Counted from the first letter of the stretch, positions 1-8,794 are shown. The stretch: DNA of 49,397 bases from an uncultured Eubacterium sp. (GCF_937958975.1 NZ_CALGRE010000033.1:1-49397), one strand, 5' to 3'. Program-made: numbers and translations. Notes: a model not told the origin generated them from the letters alone.

Positions 1-49
1 GCGACCACCGAGATCTACACTCTTTCCCTACACGACGCTCTTCCGATCT
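1..49. other. Illumina sequencing adapter (contaminant)
   Basis: These bases match the Illumina universal (P5 / read 1) adapter, ending in CGCTCTTCCGATCT. Read on the minus strand in the kinase frame they give the well-known artefact peptide ending GRASCRERV. This is not genome sequence and it marks an untrimmed contig end. Confidence 0.98.
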
Positions 50-698
50 CATGCCTGGTCGTCCTGGCGCTGTAATCTCCAGCTGCCATCATCTGTGTTG
101 TATGAGATAATTCAACAATCGGCTTGGTGATTTTTCTGGATAAAACATAAGATAAAAGAACAGATACTATCAACGTCCCAATCAACATCAGTTGATACTG
201 GCTATATATAGTATCTCTGTCTTCATAAATATATTGAATATTTCTAATACTACTGACATAAAATTTCTTATTATAAACCTTTATGGTGGACATTATCTCT
301 AAATACATTTGCCCGTCATCTTCTCTTTTTATAATAAAAGCAGTGTACTTCTTTCCTAATTCCGACAACGAAATAGAACCGTTTGCCAGCCCGTCACTGT
401 ACAATTGTTTTCCTCTAGAATTATATAATCTTATACTATATCGATTTTGTCCAAGGCTGTTTTTTACAGATTCCGTTGCATTTACTATGTTTTCCTCAAT
501 ATCCTCATCCTTATCTACAGAAACACCAATAGAAGTTTTCAGCATATTCATAAACATTTTATTTTCACTGGTTTCCCTTTGAATTTCTCTATCTAAAGAA
601 TTTGTAAATGACATATAAAGTAATGCACCTCCAAAAATAAGGTACATTAACGTTACAATACTAAATATTGACAAAAATATTTTCCAGAAAAATTTCAT
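50..698 (-). CDS. Sensor histidine kinase, 3' truncated by contig end
   Basis: This is the N-terminal part, about 216 genuine residues, of a membrane sensor kinase. It starts MKFFWKIF and has one membrane segment at about residues 7-28. An extracellular sensor region of about 135 residues follows, then a second membrane segment at about 168-187 and the start of a HAMP linker (RKITKPIVELSHTTQMMAAG). The catalytic DHp and ATPase domains would lie beyond the window. The last residues of the open frame come from adapter sequence and are not real. It lies 9 bp downstream of an OmpR-type response regulator and is clearly co-transcribed with it. The stimulus cannot be told from the sequence; the sensor region has no domain I recognise. 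Confidence 0.85.
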
Positions 699-707
699 TA
701 TTCTATC

Positions 708-1361
708 CTATCCCTTTAGCCTATAACCCACTTTATAAACTGACTCAATTTTTCGCTCCCAACCAAGTTTTTTTCGTACCCTCTGTATGTGGAGGTCAAC
801 CGTCCTGCTATCTCCCATATAATCATTTCCCCAGACATTCTCATAAATCACTTCCCGATACAATGCCACATTTTTATTTCTAACTAAAAGCACCAGCAAA
901 TTAAATTCTTTTAATGTAAGTACAATCTGCTTTCCATCCTTCTGTACCTGCATAGAACTCATATCAATCACAATATCATCTTCCACAATGATATCTTCGG
1001 TCTTTTTATACCGTCTCAGCACGCTTTCTACCCTGGCTAGAAGCTCTACGACTTCAAAAGGTTTTGCAATATAATCATCTGCGCCTAACCTCAGTCCCTT
1101 CACTTTATTATCTGTCGTTCCCATTGCAGTAATAAATATCACAGGATAATCCATCGTCTTGGCATATTCTAACAGCTCATATCCATCAATCTCCGGTAAC
1201 ATTATATCGAAAAGGCATAGGTCAAAACGAATCACATCCATCATCTTCGCTGCATCTTTTCCATTATATGCGCATGTACATGAATAGCCTGCCTTCATTA
1301 AATTTACTTTAATTAAATTTGCAATAATCTCATCATCTTCCGCAATTAAAATTTCAATCAT
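708..1361 (-). CDS. OmpR/PhoB-family response regulator
   Basis: This 217-residue two-component regulator has an N-terminal receiver domain at about residues 1-115. It shows the acidic pocket (E8, D9, D10), phospho-acceptor D52 in LFDIMLPEIDG, the conserved T in FITAMG and the K in AKPFE. A C-terminal winged-helix DNA-binding domain occupies about 125-217, with LTLKEFNLLVLLVRN, the RTVDLHIQRVRKKLG recognition helix region and the terminal VYKVGYRLKG. The start has AGGGG upstream. It is followed 9 bp later by its partner kinase. Three phased TTGTATC repeats about 50-75 bp upstream suggest autoregulation (inference). Its targets are unknown; the amino-acid symporter next door is a candidate only by position. 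Confidence 0.95.
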   Translation of the reverse strand: MIEILIAEDDEIIANLIKVNLMKAGYSCTCAYNGKDAAKMMDVIRFDLCLFDIMLPEIDGYELLEYAKTMDYPVIFITAMGTTDNKVKGLRLGADDYIAKPFEVVELLARVESVLRRYKKTEDIIVEDDIVIDMSSMQVQKDGKQIVLTLKEFNLLVLLVRNKNVALYREVIYENVWGNDYMGDSRTVDLHIQRVRKKLGWERKIESVYKVGYRLKG

Positions 1362-1407
1362 TGGCGTTCCCCTGTCCTAAAATTAAATTATTTTTTACAC
1401 GGATATT

Positions 1408-1436
1408 TTGTATCATACTTGTATCATTATTGTATC
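1408..1436 (-). promoter_or_regulatory. Three 11-bp-phased direct repeats upstream of the response regulator
   Basis: On the plus strand the heptamer TTGTATC starts at 1408, 1419 and 1430, a spacing of exactly 11 bp. On the coding (minus) strand it reads GATACAA. An 11-bp period is typical of tandem half-sites for OmpR/PhoB-family regulators, which bind the same face of the helix. The repeats lie 47-75 bp upstream of the regulator start, so they are a likely autoregulatory operator. The repeats are seen directly; the binding is inferred. Confidence 0.6.
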
Positions 1437-1461
1437 TTATCACAACGGTTCAAAAAGTGTC

Positions 1462-1511
1462 AAAAAAGCTGCTTAAGTTTATGCCATAAATGTATAAACT
1501 CAAACAGCTTT
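1462..1511 (-). terminator. Intrinsic terminator of the AGCS symporter gene
   Basis: A long inverted repeat with arms around AAGCTG/CAGCTT and AGTTTAT/ATAAACT begins just after the symporter stop codon. On the minus strand it ends in TTTTTTG. Confidence 0.85.
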
Positions 1512-1516
1512 CAATA

Positions 1517-3184
1517 TTACTTATTTTTCTTCTCTTTTTTTATCTTATCAATTTCCGGCTGGAACCGTTCAACCTCTTTTGCAATAACTCCGCTTAATGC
1601 GAGCATACAAATCAAATTCGGAATTGCCATAAGTGCATTCGCTATATCTGAAAAGTTCCAAACAATATCCAGAGCCGTTGTTGCTCCCACAAAGACAATC
1701 AATGAGAAAAATATTCTGTAAAGCATATTGTACTTATGTGTATTGAAAATATATTCAAATGCCTTTTCCCCATGATATTCCCATCCGAGAATCGTAGAAA
1801 ATGCAAATAATGCAATACCTATTGTCACAAGATATCCTCCTATTTTTCCAAGGGCTGAAGAAAATGCGGCAATTGTCAGAGCGGCGCCTTTTACCACTTC
1901 ATTATATTCATACTTGCCATTCTCAAATATATATTCATTACCGGAAGCATCATTCCATGTTCCTTCTATTGTAGAAGGTGCTTTCTGCTTATCTGCATAT
2001 GACAACTCAACTGTCTGCTTTTCCTTTTGGTCATCTACATATGTTAATATCAGATTCTCCCCCTCTAATTCGTATGTATAATCTGCACTGACTTTTTTAT
2101 TTTCACTATCCTGTGCCACCACTATGATGTTATTCGCTACAACATCATACGTTCCCTTTACCGCCGTATCTGTCATGCCAAGAACACCTGAGGAAGCAAT
2201 ACACAGTCCGGTAATTGTGCAGACAACAATTGTGTCCCAAAAAGTACCTGTCATATTAATGTAACCCTGCCGAACCGGGTCATCCGTTGTAGCAGCCGCA
2301 GCTGTGATTGCAGCGGAACCCATACCTGCCTCATTAGAAAATACTCCTCGGGCAACACCATAACGCATAGCATTCATCATAGCTGCCGTAATTGCACCGC
2401 AAAGGCCACCGCCCACTGCGTCAAAGCTGAATGCCATCTTAAAAATCATTGCCATACCTGCCGGTACATTTTGAATATTTATTACAATAACAACCAATCC
2501 GGCAATGATATAAAAAACAGCCATAAGAGGAACAACCACTGACGACACCTTTGAAATCGTCTTAATTCCACCTACAATAATTACTAATGCCAGAACCGTA
2601 AGAACAATACCCACAACTGTCGGTGAAAAACCAAACGTACTATTCAATGACTCTGAAATCGAGTTTGCCTGAGTCATATTTCCGATACCAAAAGATGCTA
2701 TCACGGCAAAGACAGCAAACAGCATACCGAGAAAGGCTCCCAATTTCTTGTTTTTAAACCCTTTCTTCATTGTATACATAGGTCCGCCGGACATTTCTCC
2801 CTTTTCATTCACTTCGCGATATTTTATCGCAAGCATACATTCGCTGAACTTTGACGTGAGACCAAAGCAGGCTGAAATCCACATCCACACAAGAGCTCCC
2901 GGACCACCGGCCACCATAGCCGTAGCAACACCCACGATGTTTCCTGTACCAATGGTAGCTGCCAATGCTGTAGTCAACGCAGAAAAAGGCGATACATCTC
3001 CCGTTCCCCTGCTCGTTGTTCTTGCCTCTTTACTAAGTGTACTCTTAAGTGCATACCCAAGATTTCTCCAAGGTCTGAATTTCAGTCTTATTGTAAGAAA
3101 TATTCCCGTCCCCACAAGTAAGACTAACATAACCGGTCCCCAGACAAAATCATCAATTGCCGAAATAATTTCTGCAAAACTCAT
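1517..3184 (-). CDS. Sodium:alanine/glycine symporter (AGCS family) with inserted domain
   Basis: This 555-residue integral membrane protein imports alanine, glycine or a related amino acid with Na+. Family motifs include GTGNIVGVATAM, the SGGPMYTMKKG loop, GVFSNEAGMGSAAI and LFAFSTILGWEYHGEKA. I chose the ATG at 3184 because it has a GGGAG site; the open frame extends 23 codons upstream without one. Residues about 345-430 form an 85-residue polar, beta-rich insertion between two membrane segments where ordinary family members have a short loop. It contains YTYELEGENLILTY, then IEGTWNDASGNEYIF and ENGKYEY, and resembles the small secreted lipocalin-like/DUF5640-type domains of Clostridia. The reading frame is intact on both sides, so this is an insertion and not a frameshift. 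It is transcribed as a single gene. Confidence 0.93.
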   Translation of the reverse strand: MSFAEIISAIDDFVWGPVMLVLLVGTGIFLTIRLKFRPWRNLGYALKSTLSKEARTTSRGTGDVSPFSALTTALAATIGTGNIVGVATAMVAGGPGALVWMWISACFGLTSKFSECMLAIKYREVNEKGEMSGGPMYTMKKGFKNKKLGAFLGMLFAVFAVIASFGIGNMTQANSISESLNSTFGFSPTVVGIVLTVLALVIIVGGIKTISKVSSVVVPLMAVFYIIAGLVVIVINIQNVPAGMAMIFKMAFSFDAVGGGLCGAITAAMMNAMRYGVARGVFSNEAGMGSAAITAAAATTDDPVRQGYINMTGTFWDTIVVCTITGLCIASSGVLGMTDTAVKGTYDVVANNIIVVAQDSENKKVSADYTYELEGENLILTYVDDQKEKQTVELSYADKQKAPSTIEGTWNDASGNEYIFENGKYEYNEVVKGAALTIAAFSSALGKIGGYLVTIGIALFAFSTILGWEYHGEKAFEYIFNTHKYNMLYRIFFSLIVFVGATTALDIVWNFSDIANALMAIPNLICMLALSGVIAKEVERFQPEIDKIKKEKKNK

Positions 3185-3280
3185 ATTCTTTCTCTCCCTT
3201 ACCTTTATTCCATAAACGATATTCCCCTTTTTCCTATTATCAGACAAAAACAAAACATGAATTATCTGCTCACAAAAGAA

Positions 3281-3304
3281 AAAAGGGGTAGTTAAAAAAC
3301 TACC
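3281..3304 (-). terminator. Terminator of the por operon
   Basis: A perfect GGTAGTT/AACTACC hairpin (3287-3293 with 3298-3304) is followed on the minus strand by CCCCTTTTTTC. It lies about 80 bp past the end of the small membrane-protein gene. Confidence 0.75.
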
Positions 3305-3382
3305 GCCCTTGGTAACTAATATTATAATAATGAACCTGTTTTATCATGTCAAGTTTTATTCCATAATTTCTCTATTACAATA

Positions 3383-3811
3383 CTATTTTACATTTAAATT
3401 ATTAAGAAAATCCTCTATTATCATTCTTGGCTTTTTGGACTTTATCCAAACAACCGCAATTACAACAATAAGCAATGCAGCAACGATTCCACACAAAATA
3501 ATATTATTCGTTTGATTTTTCCACACAGACCACACAAACCTGACAACGATTAATACAATTGCAAAAATAACAAGTGAATATAAATAAAAGCCATATGTAA
3601 ATCTTCCCATAAGAGAACAGTTCCCATTATCTTCTTTAATTTTTCCTTTGAAAACAACCGGAATGGCCTCCTCTCCATTGTGAAATTTTCCGTTTTCAAG
3701 ACAAATCTCAACTCTGTCCTCATCAGATTTCATTTTAAGATTTTTCTTCGCTGCCTTACTCTTCATCACATTCAGCAGAGTCGCCTTATCTCTGTTAAAC
3801 TGAAACTCCAT
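3383..3811 (-). CDS. Hypothetical two-TM membrane protein, last gene of por operon
   Basis: This 142-residue protein has no family I recognise. The first 65 or so residues are soluble and mixed in charge, with a Lys-rich stretch KSKAAKKNLKMKSDEDR and strand-like segments. The C-terminal half has two membrane spans (about residues 75-93 and 103-122) and ends in a short cytoplasmic tail with IEDFLNNL. The start has AAAGGG upstream. It lies 25 bp after porB with no terminator between, and a terminator follows it. It is therefore probably the fifth cistron of the pyruvate:ferredoxin oxidoreductase operon. Whether it has anything to do with the oxidoreductase is unknown. Confidence 0.75.
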   Translation of the reverse strand: MEFQFNRDKATLLNVMKSKAAKKNLKMKSDEDRVEICLENGKFHNGEEAIPVVFKGKIKEDNGNCSLMGRFTYGFYLYSLVIFAIVLIVVRFVWSVWKNQTNNIILCGIVAALLIVVIAVVWIKSKKPRMIIEDFLNNLNVK

Positions 3812-3836
3812 AATTTTCCCTTTCTATCACAGTGTA

Positions 3837-4769
3837 TTATCTGCTGCATTTAAACATAAGGTCTTCCCATCTTCTATCAACCTCTTTTTGATATTTCTCA
3901 ATTAAGTGTTCATTATTCGGTTGAAACAAATGTTTAAATCTTCCCTGTGTCTTGAGAAACTCTTCAATTGGCAATCTCTTCTTCGGCTCATAATTTAAAA
4001 CCCATTTTCCTTCAATTACTTCATAAAGAGGCCAATAGTTAGTCTCAACTGCCAATCTACAGATTTCCATAATCTCGTCTGTCTTATATTTCCAGCCCGT
4101 CGGACATGGTGCACATACATTCAGAAATGCCGGTCCATCCGTGTAAATTGCTTTCTCCGACTTTGTATGTAAATCTTTAAAACCATTAAAAAACGTAGTC
4201 TGTGCAGCATAAGGAATATCATGTGCTGCCAAAATTGCTGCCAAATCCTTTCTATACTGCTCCTTACCATTGCACTGACTTCCAACAGGTGTTGTTGTCG
4301 TGTCTGCGTACATTGGCGTTGCTGAAGAACGCTGAGTACCTGTATTCATATACGCCCCATTATCATAGCACACATATGTATAATTTGTTCCGCGTTCCAT
4401 TGCTCCCGACAATGACTGGATTCCGATATCATATGTTCCACCGTCACCACCAAAACAGATGAATTTATAGTCTTCTTTTACTTTTCCTTTTCTCTTTAAC
4501 GCTTTGTACGCTCCTTCCACGCCACTCATCGTTGAGCTGGCATTTTCAAAAGCACTGTGAATATAACTGTCCTCCCATGCCACATATGGATACTGAAAAG
4601 ATGATACATTTAAACATCCTGTTGCACAGCCGATAACTGCCTTATCTCCCTCATGTAAACCACGAAGCACGTTTCTGGCACAGATTGTCGCGCCACAACC
4701 TGCACACATTCTATGACCGGGAGCAAAACGTTCCGGTTTATTCATTGTTTCTTTAAAATTGTAACCCAT
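3837..4769 (-). CDS. porB: Pyruvate/2-oxoacid:ferredoxin oxidoreductase, beta subunit
   Basis: This 310-residue thiamine-diphosphate-binding subunit belongs to a four-subunit 2-oxoacid:ferredoxin oxidoreductase, which makes acetyl-CoA, CO2 and reduced ferredoxin from pyruvate. The cofactor motif is visible as GGDGGTYDIG, with DNGAYMNTGTQRS about 30 residues later. Cys residues in MCAGCGA, GCATGC and NVCAPCPTGW are the expected ligands of its [4Fe-4S] cluster. The start codon overlaps the porA stop by one base (TAATG), so the two are translationally coupled. Pyruvate is the most likely substrate from the subunit order and TPP-domain sequence. A branched-chain 2-oxoacid enzyme (VOR) cannot be excluded. 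Confidence 0.93.
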   Translation of the reverse strand: MGYNFKETMNKPERFAPGHRMCAGCGATICARNVLRGLHEGDKAVIGCATGCLNVSSFQYPYVAWEDSYIHSAFENASSTMSGVEGAYKALKRKGKVKEDYKFICFGGDGGTYDIGIQSLSGAMERGTNYTYVCYDNGAYMNTGTQRSSATPMYADTTTTPVGSQCNGKEQYRKDLAAILAAHDIPYAAQTTFFNGFKDLHTKSEKAIYTDGPAFLNVCAPCPTGWKYKTDEIMEICRLAVETNYWPLYEVIEGKWVLNYEPKKRLPIEEFLKTQGRFKHLFQPNNEHLIEKYQKEVDRRWEDLMFKCSR

Positions 4770-5962
4770 TAGTTTTCCTCCTTATCGCGAAGTCCCATAT
4801 ATCTGTATGTAGGACCGGTCTCGCCTGTCTCTGCAATATTCTTTAATGTCTCATAAACATTAATCATATCTTCCACTCTGACATCTCTTCCACCAATACC
4901 ATACATAATATCAATTGTAAGTGCGCTACACTTTTCTGTGTACATTGCCTGCATTGTCTCAGCGCCAAGCGGACCACCATTGGTTGAAAAAGCCTCACTC
5001 CTATCCATGATTGCCACTGCCTTGCACTTTTTCAGAGACTGAGCAATTTCCTTTCCCGGGAAAGGTCTGAAAGAACGAACCTTGATAAGCCCTACTTTGT
5101 CACCATCTGCCCTCATCTTGTCAATGGCATCCTTTGTTGTTCCCGCTGCGGAACCGATAATGACAACCGCATATTCCGCATCATCCATTCGATATTCTTC
5201 AATCAGTCCATATTTACGTCCTGAAATCTTTTCAAAATCTCTTGCGACATCCAAAATAACCTGTTTTGCATTTTCCATTGCGTGAGCCTGTGCTTTTCTT
5301 GACTCCATATAATAATCAGATACCGCATAAGGTCCCACTGCAAATGTCTCATCAGGATTGAGCAGATACTCTGAAGGTTCTCTTTCTCCCACAAACGCCT
5401 TTACAGTCTCATCATCTAATAATTCCATATTCATCATTGCATGGCTGGTAATAAAACCATCCTGGCAAATCATAATCGGCAACATTACATCCTTATGCTC
5501 TGCAATATTAAACGCCATTACCATATTATCATAAGCTTCCTGATTATCTTCTGCATACAATTGTATCCATCCGGAATCTCTCGCTCCCATCGTATCAGAA
5601 TGGTCACAGTTAATATTCAATGGACCTGTAAGAGCCCTACAAACTGCTGCCAATGCTACCGGAAGACGGCTCGAAGCCGCAACACCCAAAACCTCCCACA
5701 TAAAAGCCAGTCCCGCTGATGATGTGGCAGTCAGTGCTCTTGCCCCGGCAGCGGAAGCTCCCATGGCCGCACTCATAGAACTGTGCTCCGATTCTACTGT
5801 AATAAATTCTGTATCCACCAATCCATTAGATACATAATTTGAGAAATATTGCGGTATTTCTGTGGACGGTGTGATAGGAAATGCCGGAAATACATCCGGA
5901 TTAATCTGTCTTAATGCAGTTGCTACAGCTTCATTTCCCGACATTAATACTCTCTTTGGCAT
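4769..5962 (-). CDS. porA: Pyruvate/2-oxoacid:ferredoxin oxidoreductase, alpha subunit
   Basis: This 397-residue alpha subunit has the pyrimidine-binding domain first (GNEAVATALRQINPDV, FPITPSTEIPQY, EFITVESEHSSMSAAMGA) and then the C-terminal domain II (VRSFRPFPGKEIAQSLK, AIMDRS). I chose the ATG at 5962, giving MPKRVLMSGNEAV, because GGAGGTG sits 8 bp before it. An upstream in-frame Met has no such site and lies inside the ferredoxin-type subunit gene. It is separated from the delta subunit by 2 bp and overlaps porB by 1 bp. Confidence 0.93.
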   Translation of the reverse strand: MPKRVLMSGNEAVATALRQINPDVFPAFPITPSTEIPQYFSNYVSNGLVDTEFITVESEHSSMSAAMGASAAGARALTATSSAGLAFMWEVLGVAASSRLPVALAAVCRALTGPLNINCDHSDTMGARDSGWIQLYAEDNQEAYDNMVMAFNIAEHKDVMLPIMICQDGFITSHAMMNMELLDDETVKAFVGEREPSEYLLNPDETFAVGPYAVSDYYMESRKAQAHAMENAKQVILDVARDFEKISGRKYGLIEEYRMDDAEYAVVIIGSAAGTTKDAIDKMRADGDKVGLIKVRSFRPFPGKEIAQSLKKCKAVAIMDRSEAFSTNGGPLGAETMQAMYTEKCSALTIDIMYGIGGRDVRVEDMINVYETLKNIAETGETGPTYRYMGLRDKEEN

Positions 5963-5964
5963 AT

Positions 5965-6267
5965 CTATTTCACCTCCATTTTGATTGCATGGAACGGACA
6001 TGCCTTTACACATATACCACATCCCTTACAATGATCATAATCTATGTTCTGTCTCTTATAATCCTTCACAGGAATAGCACTGTCCGGACAAACCGGCACA
6101 CATAAAAGACACTGTTTACACTTTTCTTCATCAATAACAGGTGCAATGTTTGTCCAGTCACCGGTTATAAATTCCTTCGTTGTTCCACAACCGACAATTG
6201 TGTTACCTCTGGTCACATCCTGCCATGCGACATCCTGACCCAGTTTTGTAATATCTGATTTTGCCAT
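5965..6267 (-). CDS. porD: Pyruvate/2-oxoacid:ferredoxin oxidoreductase, delta subunit (2[4Fe-4S])
   Basis: This 100-residue ferredoxin-like subunit carries electrons from the TPP centre to free ferredoxin. Two complete cluster motifs are visible: CKQCLLCVPVCP and CKGCGICVKACP. The N-terminal 50 residues form the usual extension (GNTIVGCGTTKEF). Its ATG directly abuts the stop of the gamma-subunit gene, and its own stop lies 2 bp before porA. Confidence 0.94.
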   Translation of the reverse strand: MAKSDITKLGQDVAWQDVTRGNTIVGCGTTKEFITGDWTNIAPVIDEEKCKQCLLCVPVCPDSAIPVKDYKRQNIDYDHCKGCGICVKACPFHAIKMEVK

Positions 6268-6840
6268 TTATCTTACCTCCCTCAAAGCCATTCTCAACGC
6301 TTCCATATTTCCCTCGATGACTTCAGGTTTCTTCGCAAACTTATGCCGGAAAGACCCTTCCATCTCATTCAAAAACGTCTCATCATCAATAACTCCCGTT
6401 ATTTTGACAATAGCCGCAAGCATCGGTGTATTGGGGAAGTTTTTACCCAGCGTATCCAAAGCAATCTGTCTTGCATCAATCGTATACACTTTTCCTTGAT
6501 ATCCTTTGAGATGTGGAATAATTTCTTCTTTTGTCTTGGATGTATTGATTAGAATTGCTCCATCTTCCCTAAGCCCTGCAGTAACATCGACAATTTCAAT
6601 CAATGTTTCATCTACTACCACAACAAACTGCGGGTCATATATATTAGAGTGAACCCTAATTGGCTCGTCGCTGATTCTGTCATAAGCAGTAATCGGAGCT
6701 CCCATTCTCTCAGGTCCATATTCCGGAAATCCCTGAGCATTTTTTCCTGTTTTAAATGCAACTTCCGCCAAAAGAAGTGCCGCTGTTTTTGCACCCTGGC
6801 CTCCGCGTCCATGCCATCTGATTTCAAGAGTGTTCTTCAT
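6268..6840 (-). CDS. porC: Pyruvate/2-oxoacid:ferredoxin oxidoreductase, gamma subunit
   Basis: This 190-residue gamma subunit is the first gene of the operon. Family features are the N-terminal EIRWHGRGGQGAKTAA, then YGPERMGAPITAYDRIS and DETLIE. Family members bind coenzyme A at the alpha/gamma interface. The order gamma-delta-alpha-beta matches bacterial and archaeal four-subunit pyruvate synthases, not the single-chain NifJ enzyme common in gut clostridia. Confidence 0.92.
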   Translation of the reverse strand: MKNTLEIRWHGRGGQGAKTAALLLAEVAFKTGKNAQGFPEYGPERMGAPITAYDRISDEPIRVHSNIYDPQFVVVVDETLIEIVDVTAGLREDGAILINTSKTKEEIIPHLKGYQGKVYTIDARQIALDTLGKNFPNTPMLAAIVKITGVIDDETFLNEMEGSFRHKFAKKPEVIEGNMEALRMALREVR

Positions 6841-6910
6841 CTTTTTATTCCTTCTTTATCTAAAAATTTTAAATCTCGTATATATGCCATAAAATGACAC
6901 AACAAATTTA

Positions 6911-6939
6911 ATTATATAAAAAAACGATATACTTTTCAA
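6911..6939 (-). promoter_or_regulatory. Sigma-A-type promoter of the por operon
   Basis: On the minus strand, TTGAAA (6939-6934) and TATAAT (6916-6911) are separated by 17 bp, about 70 bp upstream of porC. This is near consensus. Confidence 0.7.
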
Positions 6940-6973
6940 CTAATTTACTTTTACAGACAAAATAACCCTTTTA

Positions 6974-8794
6974 CTATTTGTAATGCTTTGCCTGTGTATT
7001 ATACATATTTGCATAAAATCCGTTCTGAATTGTCATCAATTCATCATGTGTTCCATCTTCAATGATTCTTCCATTATGGAAAACAATAATTCTATCACAG
7101 AATCTGCATGAAGATAGTCGATGTGAAATATATACTGCAGTTTTTCCTCCAACTAAACTGTCAAAATGCTTATAAATTTCATATTCTGAAATTGGGTCGA
7201 GTGCCGCTGTTGGTTCGTCGAGAATTACTATTGGAGAATCCTTATAGAGAGCCCTTACAATTGCCAGCTTTTGTGCCTGTCCACCAGATGGTTCAATACC
7301 GGATTCATCAAACATCTTATACATAATTGTATCCATTTTTTTGTCCGTACTTTTTACCCATTCACTAATACCTCCCAATTCACAGAGTTTAAATAATTGC
7401 TCATCACTCACATCATTATCACCTAATGTAATATTATCTCTGATTGAAAAAGCCAGTAATCGATAATCCTGAAATACTACAGCCAAAATTTTCACATAAT
7501 CCTGAAATGCAAACAAGTTAATATTTCTTCCATTAATTAAAATTTCTCCCTCTGTCACATCATAAAGTCTGCACAAAAGCTTAATAAATGTAGTTTTTCC
7601 CGCCCCATTAAATCCAACAATAGACAAGTGCTCTCCATGATGAATTGTGGTATTTACGTTTTTTAATACATATAATTCAGTTCCCGGATATCGAAAACTC
7701 ACATTTCTAAATTCAATTGTGATTTGAGACAAATCGATATCAAAAGATATCGAAGAATCTATTTCATTTTCTTCATATTTGTCAATTGTCTCGATAAAGT
7801 CAATATAATATTTCAGAATAGATGCTGTATACTCAATACCAAAATAACCGGATACAATTCCTGTGATAGAATCTGTGAATTGCTTTGTCGCCTGAATTAA
7901 GCTACTAAAATCACCCAGATTAATATTTTTTTGTAACACTTTTATTCCTAAAATAATATAAATCATACTATTACAACAATTCGAAACTATCTTTTCAAAT
8001 CGTTCATTGTGCCATACTTTCCTCCAATTCGTCAAGGCTGCATTATAAATTTGATACCCAAGCCCCAACTGATTTTCTAAAACCATATTCCCCGCATCAT
8101 ATAATCTGACATCTTTTGCATATCTGCTGTCCGCCATTTCTTCATCATAGTAGCTAAAACCGCGTTCTAAAGTTTCAACATCAGAAAAATACTTTTCCCT
8201 TTGATTATTGGTTCTCATATTGGCAAAACTACTTACAATAAAACTCAACACAATTGGTACTAATAATACAGGAGAAGCAGAAACAACAAGATAAATCACT
8301 CCGGACAATACAAAAATATTCGAAATGATTCCTATAATTCCGTTCGTAATCCCTTGAATCTGCCCGGTTTCATCCAATCCACGTTCAGCATTTTTTATTT
8401 TATCCAGCATATCTGAATTTTCAGTATATTGAAATTTCATTTTAATTGCCCGCATGCTCAGTTCAGTTTCCAGTAAAGTTCTAAAGCCGTCCCCTATCGT
8501 AAACTGTTTTTCATTTGTAATCTTCGTCAAAACTTTATAAATAAAAGCTCCCAGACAAATAAAGATAATCCAGAATGTAACCTTTTTAATATCCCGATTG
8601 CTCTCATATGCAATTTCATTAATTAAATATTTCGTTCCAATAATTGTAATAAATGGTCCGAGAGATTGAACAATAATTGAGCTTACAACATAGAAAAAAT
8701 AAATGGGCTGCTTTTTCCATGCATAAGTCATAAAAAACACAATACACCTTTTAATGCTTTTTAACTGTGTAAAAAACGTTCTTATCACCTTCAT
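6974..8794 (-). CDS. ABC transporter half, fused permease-ATPase (second of pair)
   Basis: This 606-residue exporter-type half-transporter has about six membrane segments in residues 1-320 and a nucleotide-binding domain in about 360-600. ATPase motifs are Walker A GFNGAGKTTF, the signature PSGGQAQKL, Walker B IVILDEPTAALD with the catalytic Glu, and the switch His in YISHRL. Its start overlaps the stop of the preceding ABC gene by 4 bp (ATGA), so the two are translationally coupled and probably form a heterodimer. Both ATPase sites look catalytically complete. No peptidase domain or dedicated substrate gene is next to it, so the substrate (peptide, drug or lipid) is unknown. Confidence 0.92.
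   Translation of the reverse strand: MKVIRTFFTQLKSIKRCIVFFMTYAWKKQPIYFFYVVSSIIVQSLGPFITIIGTKYLINEIAYESNRDIKKVTFWIIFICLGAFIYKVLTKITNEKQFTIGDGFRTLLETELSMRAIKMKFQYTENSDMLDKIKNAERGLDETGQIQGITNGIIGIISNIFVLSGVIYLVVSASPVLLVPIVLSFIVSSFANMRTNNQREKYFSDVETLERGFSYYDEEMADSRYAKDVRLYDAGNMVLENQLGLGYQIYNAALTNWRKVWHNERFEKIVSNCCNSMIYIILGIKVLQKNINLGDFSSLIQATKQFTDSITGIVSGYFGIEYTASILKYYIDFIETIDKYEENEIDSSISFDIDLSQITIEFRNVSFRYPGTELYVLKNVNTTIHHGEHLSIVGFNGAGKTTFIKLLCRLYDVTEGEILINGRNINLFAFQDYVKILAVVFQDYRLLAFSIRDNITLGDNDVSDEQLFKLCELGGISEWVKSTDKKMDTIMYKMFDESGIEPSGGQAQKLAIVRALYKDSPIVILDEPTAALDPISEYEIYKHFDSLVGGKTAVYISHRLSSCRFCDRIIVFHNGRIIEDGTHDELMTIQNGFYANMYNTQAKHYK

Noticed and set aside
283..582. Plus-strand open frame of 99 codons opposite the sensor kinase
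   Set aside because: It lies wholly within a clear kinase gene on the other strand and its translation has no recognisable domain.
1517..3253. Frameshift or assembly error as cause of the symporter insertion
   Set aside because: The frame stays open through the insertion, both flanks match the family in the same frame, and the inserted residues have a domain-like composition.
3185..3310. Possible glycine riboswitch upstream of the AGCS symporter
   Set aside because: The only structure is the small GGTAGTT/AACTACC hairpin, which fits a terminator of the upstream operon; no tandem glycine aptamer pattern is visible.
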